From Anaerolineaceae bacterium UBA4781 (GTDB taxonomy: Bacteria; Chloroflexota; Anaerolineae; Anaerolineales; Anaerolineaceae): 7,412 nucleotides of DNA. How positions within the stretch are numbered: the first letter of the stretch is position 1; each line of letters opens with the position of its first letter. The stretch covers positions 616 to 8,027 of the forward strand of contig DHHD01000008.1 of assembly GCA_002403105.1 (NCBI GenBank), read 5' to 3'. The notes under the pieces are model-generated. The model worked only from the letters and a program-made list of their open reading frames with translations. It was not told the origin of the DNA and searched no databases. A program made the position numbers and the translations under genes. Positions 5,433 through 7,412 of the stretch are shown here, piece after piece.

Positions 5433-7412
5433 TTGAAGAACTACAGTTATCTCGAAGCTCTTTCAGAAACCATTCTCATTTTTGATGGGGCAATGGGTAC
5501 CAATTTACAGAAACTAAATCTCCAACCGAATGATTTCGGAGGAGAACAATTCTTCGGCTGCAACGATATCCTCAGTCTTACCCATCCGGAGGCAGTTGAA
5601 CACGTGCATCGCTCATTCCTGGAAGTAGGCGTGGATGTGATCGAGACCAACACTTTTCGCTCCAACCGGATAACCTTAAGCGAATTTGGCTTAGAAGACA
5701 AAGTACAAAAAATAAATCAAGAAGCTGCCCGCCTTGCAAAGCAGACAGCACAAGTTTTCAGCACGTCAACTCAACCACGCTTTGTTGCAGGTTCGATCGG
5801 TCCCTCTGGAAAAATTCTATCCATTGATGAAGCACAGCCAAACAAGATCACTTTTGAAATGCTGGTGAAGGTCTTTAAAGAGCAGACATTGGCGTTATTG
5901 GAAGGTGGTGTAGACCTGCTGCTGCTGGAAACCCAACAGGATCTGTTGGAGGTAAAAGCAGCTATTTTAGGAATCCGCCAAGCCTGCCGCGAAAGTGATA
6001 TCCAAGTACCCCTGCAGGTACAGGTGACAATGGATATCCATAACCGTATGCTATTTGGGAGTCATATTGACGCAGTTGCAGCAATTCTGGAACCAATGGA
6101 TATTGATGTGATCGGTTTGAATTGTTCAACTGGTCCTGATGAAATGGAAGCACCCATTGAATTTCTCGGGGAAAATCTCCATCTTCCTGTATCCTGCCTG
6201 CCCAATGCTGGCATGCCCGAAATGCAAGGGGATGCTGTTGTATTTCCTTTAAGTCCTCAACACTTCGCAGCCCGCCTGACACAATTCGTGGAGAAAAATG
6301 GACTCTCGGTGGTGGGTGGATGCTGTGGGACTTCACCTGAACATCTTGCGCTGTTAGTAAACAGTGTTCATGGGCATCTTTCTCCTCACAGGCAGCAAGA
6401 ACGAAAAGGATTTCTAAGTTCCCCCATTCATGCGCATGAAATGCGCCAATCCCCTCCACCATTCATCATCGGAGAACGCTTGAACACCCAGGGAAGCCGG
6501 GCTTTTAAAAATATCATTTTGACGGAGGATTTTACGCAAGCAGAGGCATTGGCCCAAAAACAGGTAGAAAACGGCGCACATGGCCTCGATCTCTGCACTG
6601 CAGTCACTGAAAATGATCTGGAAAAGCAGAATTTGGTCACGCTCATTCGCCACATCAGCCATACGCTGGATGCACCGCTTGTCATCGATACAACCAATCC
6701 GGATGTGATGGAAGCTGCTTTGCAGGCTACCCCCGGGAGATGTTTGATCAATTCGACAAACTTCGAAAGTGGTGAAGCAAAAGCAAAAAGCGTTCTTGAA
6801 CTTGCACAATTGTATGGTGCAGCGGTTTTGGTTCTCACTATTGACGAAGTCGGGATGGCAAAAACCGTCGCCCAAAAACTAGCAGTAGTGGATCGCGCCT
6901 ACCAATTAGCTGTGGATACAATGCATCTGCTGCCGCAATCACTGGTGTTTGATCCGCTCACCTTCTCACTAGCCAGTGGGGATGCCAGCACGCAAGACAG
7001 CGCGGTTCAGACCCTTTCAGCCATCCACGCCATTAAACAAAAATATCCCGATTGCCATACCTCTCTGGGCATCAGCAATGTTTCTTACGGTTTTTCCAAA
7101 CCAGCCCGCAAAATACTTAATAGTGTTTTCCTGTATCATGCCCTGCAAGCCGGTTTGGATATGGCCATTTTTAATGCTGCTGATCTCATCCCTTATCCTG
7201 ACATTCCTGAAAAAGAAAAGCAAGCAGCGGAACAGTTGATCTTCCATAATTCCGAACAAGCATTGACAAATTTCATAACGACATTTGCAGAGATACAAGA
7301 CAGTCAAACTGAGAAACAAAATCTTTCGACCAGTGCTGTGCTTAAGCCAGGAGAGAAAATTCGCTGGCACATCACGAAACGCATCAGAGATGGACTGGAA
7401 AATGATATTATC
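5433..7412 (+). CDS. metH: Cobalamin-dependent methionine synthase, N-terminal part (runs off right edge)
   Basis: The enzyme moves a methyl group from methyltetrahydrofolate to homocysteine through cobalamin, making methionine in the cytoplasm. The 660 visible codons show the homocysteine methyltransferase barrel first: FDGAMGTN at 17-24, then the zinc cysteines Cys231 (GLNCSTGP) and Cys297-Cys298 (GGCCGT). The pterin-binding domain starts near GERLNTQGSR (347-356) and includes LDLC near 385-388 and LTIDEVGMA near 468-476. It closes with SNVSYG and LNSVFLYH. The last residues, GEKIRWHITKRIRDG, look like the start of the cobalamin cap/binding module, which is cut by the window. Whether a C-terminal reactivation domain exists cannot be seen. 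The TTG start gives 17 residues before Asp18, as expected for the family, and follows AAAGTGAG; GTG at 5421 is the alternative, and an in-frame TGA at 5412-5414 bars anything longer. The upstream SAM riboswitch gives product-level feedback. A pure homocysteine methyltransferase is excluded by the second domain. Confidence 0.93.
   Translation, partial: MKNYSYLEALSETILIFDGAMGTNLQKLNLQPNDFGGEQFFGCNDILSLTHPEAVEHVHRSFLEVGVDVIETNTFRSNRITLSEFGLEDKVQKINQEAARLAKQTAQVFSTSTQPRFVAGSIGPSGKILSIDEAQPNKITFEMLVKVFKEQTLALLEGGVDLLLLETQQDLLEVKAAILGIRQACRESDIQVPLQVQVTMDIHNRMLFGSHIDAVAAILEPMDIDVIGLNCSTGPDEMEAPIEFLGENLHLPVSCLPNAGMPEMQGDAVVFPLSPQHFAARLTQFVEKNGLSVVGGCCGTSPEHLALLVNSVHGHLSPHRQQERKGFLSSPIHAHEMRQSPPPFIIGERLNTQGSRAFKNIILTEDFTQAEALAQKQVENGAHGLDLCTAVTENDLEKQNLVTLIRHISHTLDAPLVIDTTNPDVMEAALQATPGRCLINSTNFESGEAKAKSVLELAQLYGAAVLVLTIDEVGMAKTVAQKLAVVDRAYQLAVDTMHLLPQSLVFDPLTFSLASGDASTQDSAVQTLSAIHAIKQKYPDCHTSLGISNVSYGFSKPARKILNSVFLYHALQAGLDMAIFNAADLIPYPDIPEKEKQAAEQLIFHNSEQALTNFITTFAEIQDSQTEKQNLSTSAVLKPGEKIRWHITKRIRDGLENDII

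Noticed and set aside
5219..5485. Short open frame of 88 codons covering the metH leader
   Set aside because: It is translated from the riboswitch and terminator region, whose conservation is structural RNA; it is in a different frame from metH and has no ribosome site.
5962..7370. Leftward open frames opposite metH
   Set aside because: The rightward frame is continuous and rich in MetH motifs throughout; the antisense products have low-complexity, implausible composition.

Overview
The window looks like chromosomal housekeeping DNA from a free-living bacterium, most plausibly a member of the Chloroflexota (Anaerolineae-like). This rests on my recollection of family features: a methionine synthase of the homocysteine/pterin/B12 type with the 'SNVSYG…LNSVFLYH' signature, a short GyrB without the enterobacterial insert, and two unrecognised multi-pass membrane proteins beside common genes. 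The taxonomic call is an inference and has not been tested by a search. I see no insertion sequences, phage genes, CRISPR arrays, tRNAs or rRNAs.

Layout. Positions 1-3321 hold a leftward cluster. Read in its own direction it is a six-helix membrane protein (3321 to 2317), then DNA gyrase subunit B (2285 to 363), then the N-terminal part of a patatin-like phospholipase (269 to the window edge). Gaps are 31 and 93 bases, so the first two genes are probably cotranscribed. A second membrane protein runs rightward from 3413 to 4222, divergent from the first, and probably starts from a leaderless transcript. It converges on a leftward metallo-beta-lactamase-fold gene (5116 to 4265).

Positions 5117-5432 form a compact divergent control region. 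A leftward promoter serves the metallo-beta-lactamase-fold gene and overlaps an inverted repeat. A rightward promoter starts a leader holding a complete SAM-I (S-box) riboswitch, a predicted antiterminator and an intrinsic terminator. The leader controls metH, cobalamin-dependent methionine synthase, which begins with TTG at about 5433 and runs off the right edge.

How the parts work together. The best-understood circuit is metabolic feedback. When S-adenosylmethionine is plentiful, the aptamer should hold its closing stem, free the terminator and stop metH transcription. When it is scarce, the 3' strand of that stem can pair with the terminator's 5' arm and allow read-through. The other genes are not obviously linked to this circuit.

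The most unusual observation is in the metallo-beta-lactamase-fold protein. Two of the three usual zinc-1 histidines are replaced (Ile66 and Asn145), while every zinc-2 ligand is kept. No clear candidate for a wholly new multi-gene system is visible.
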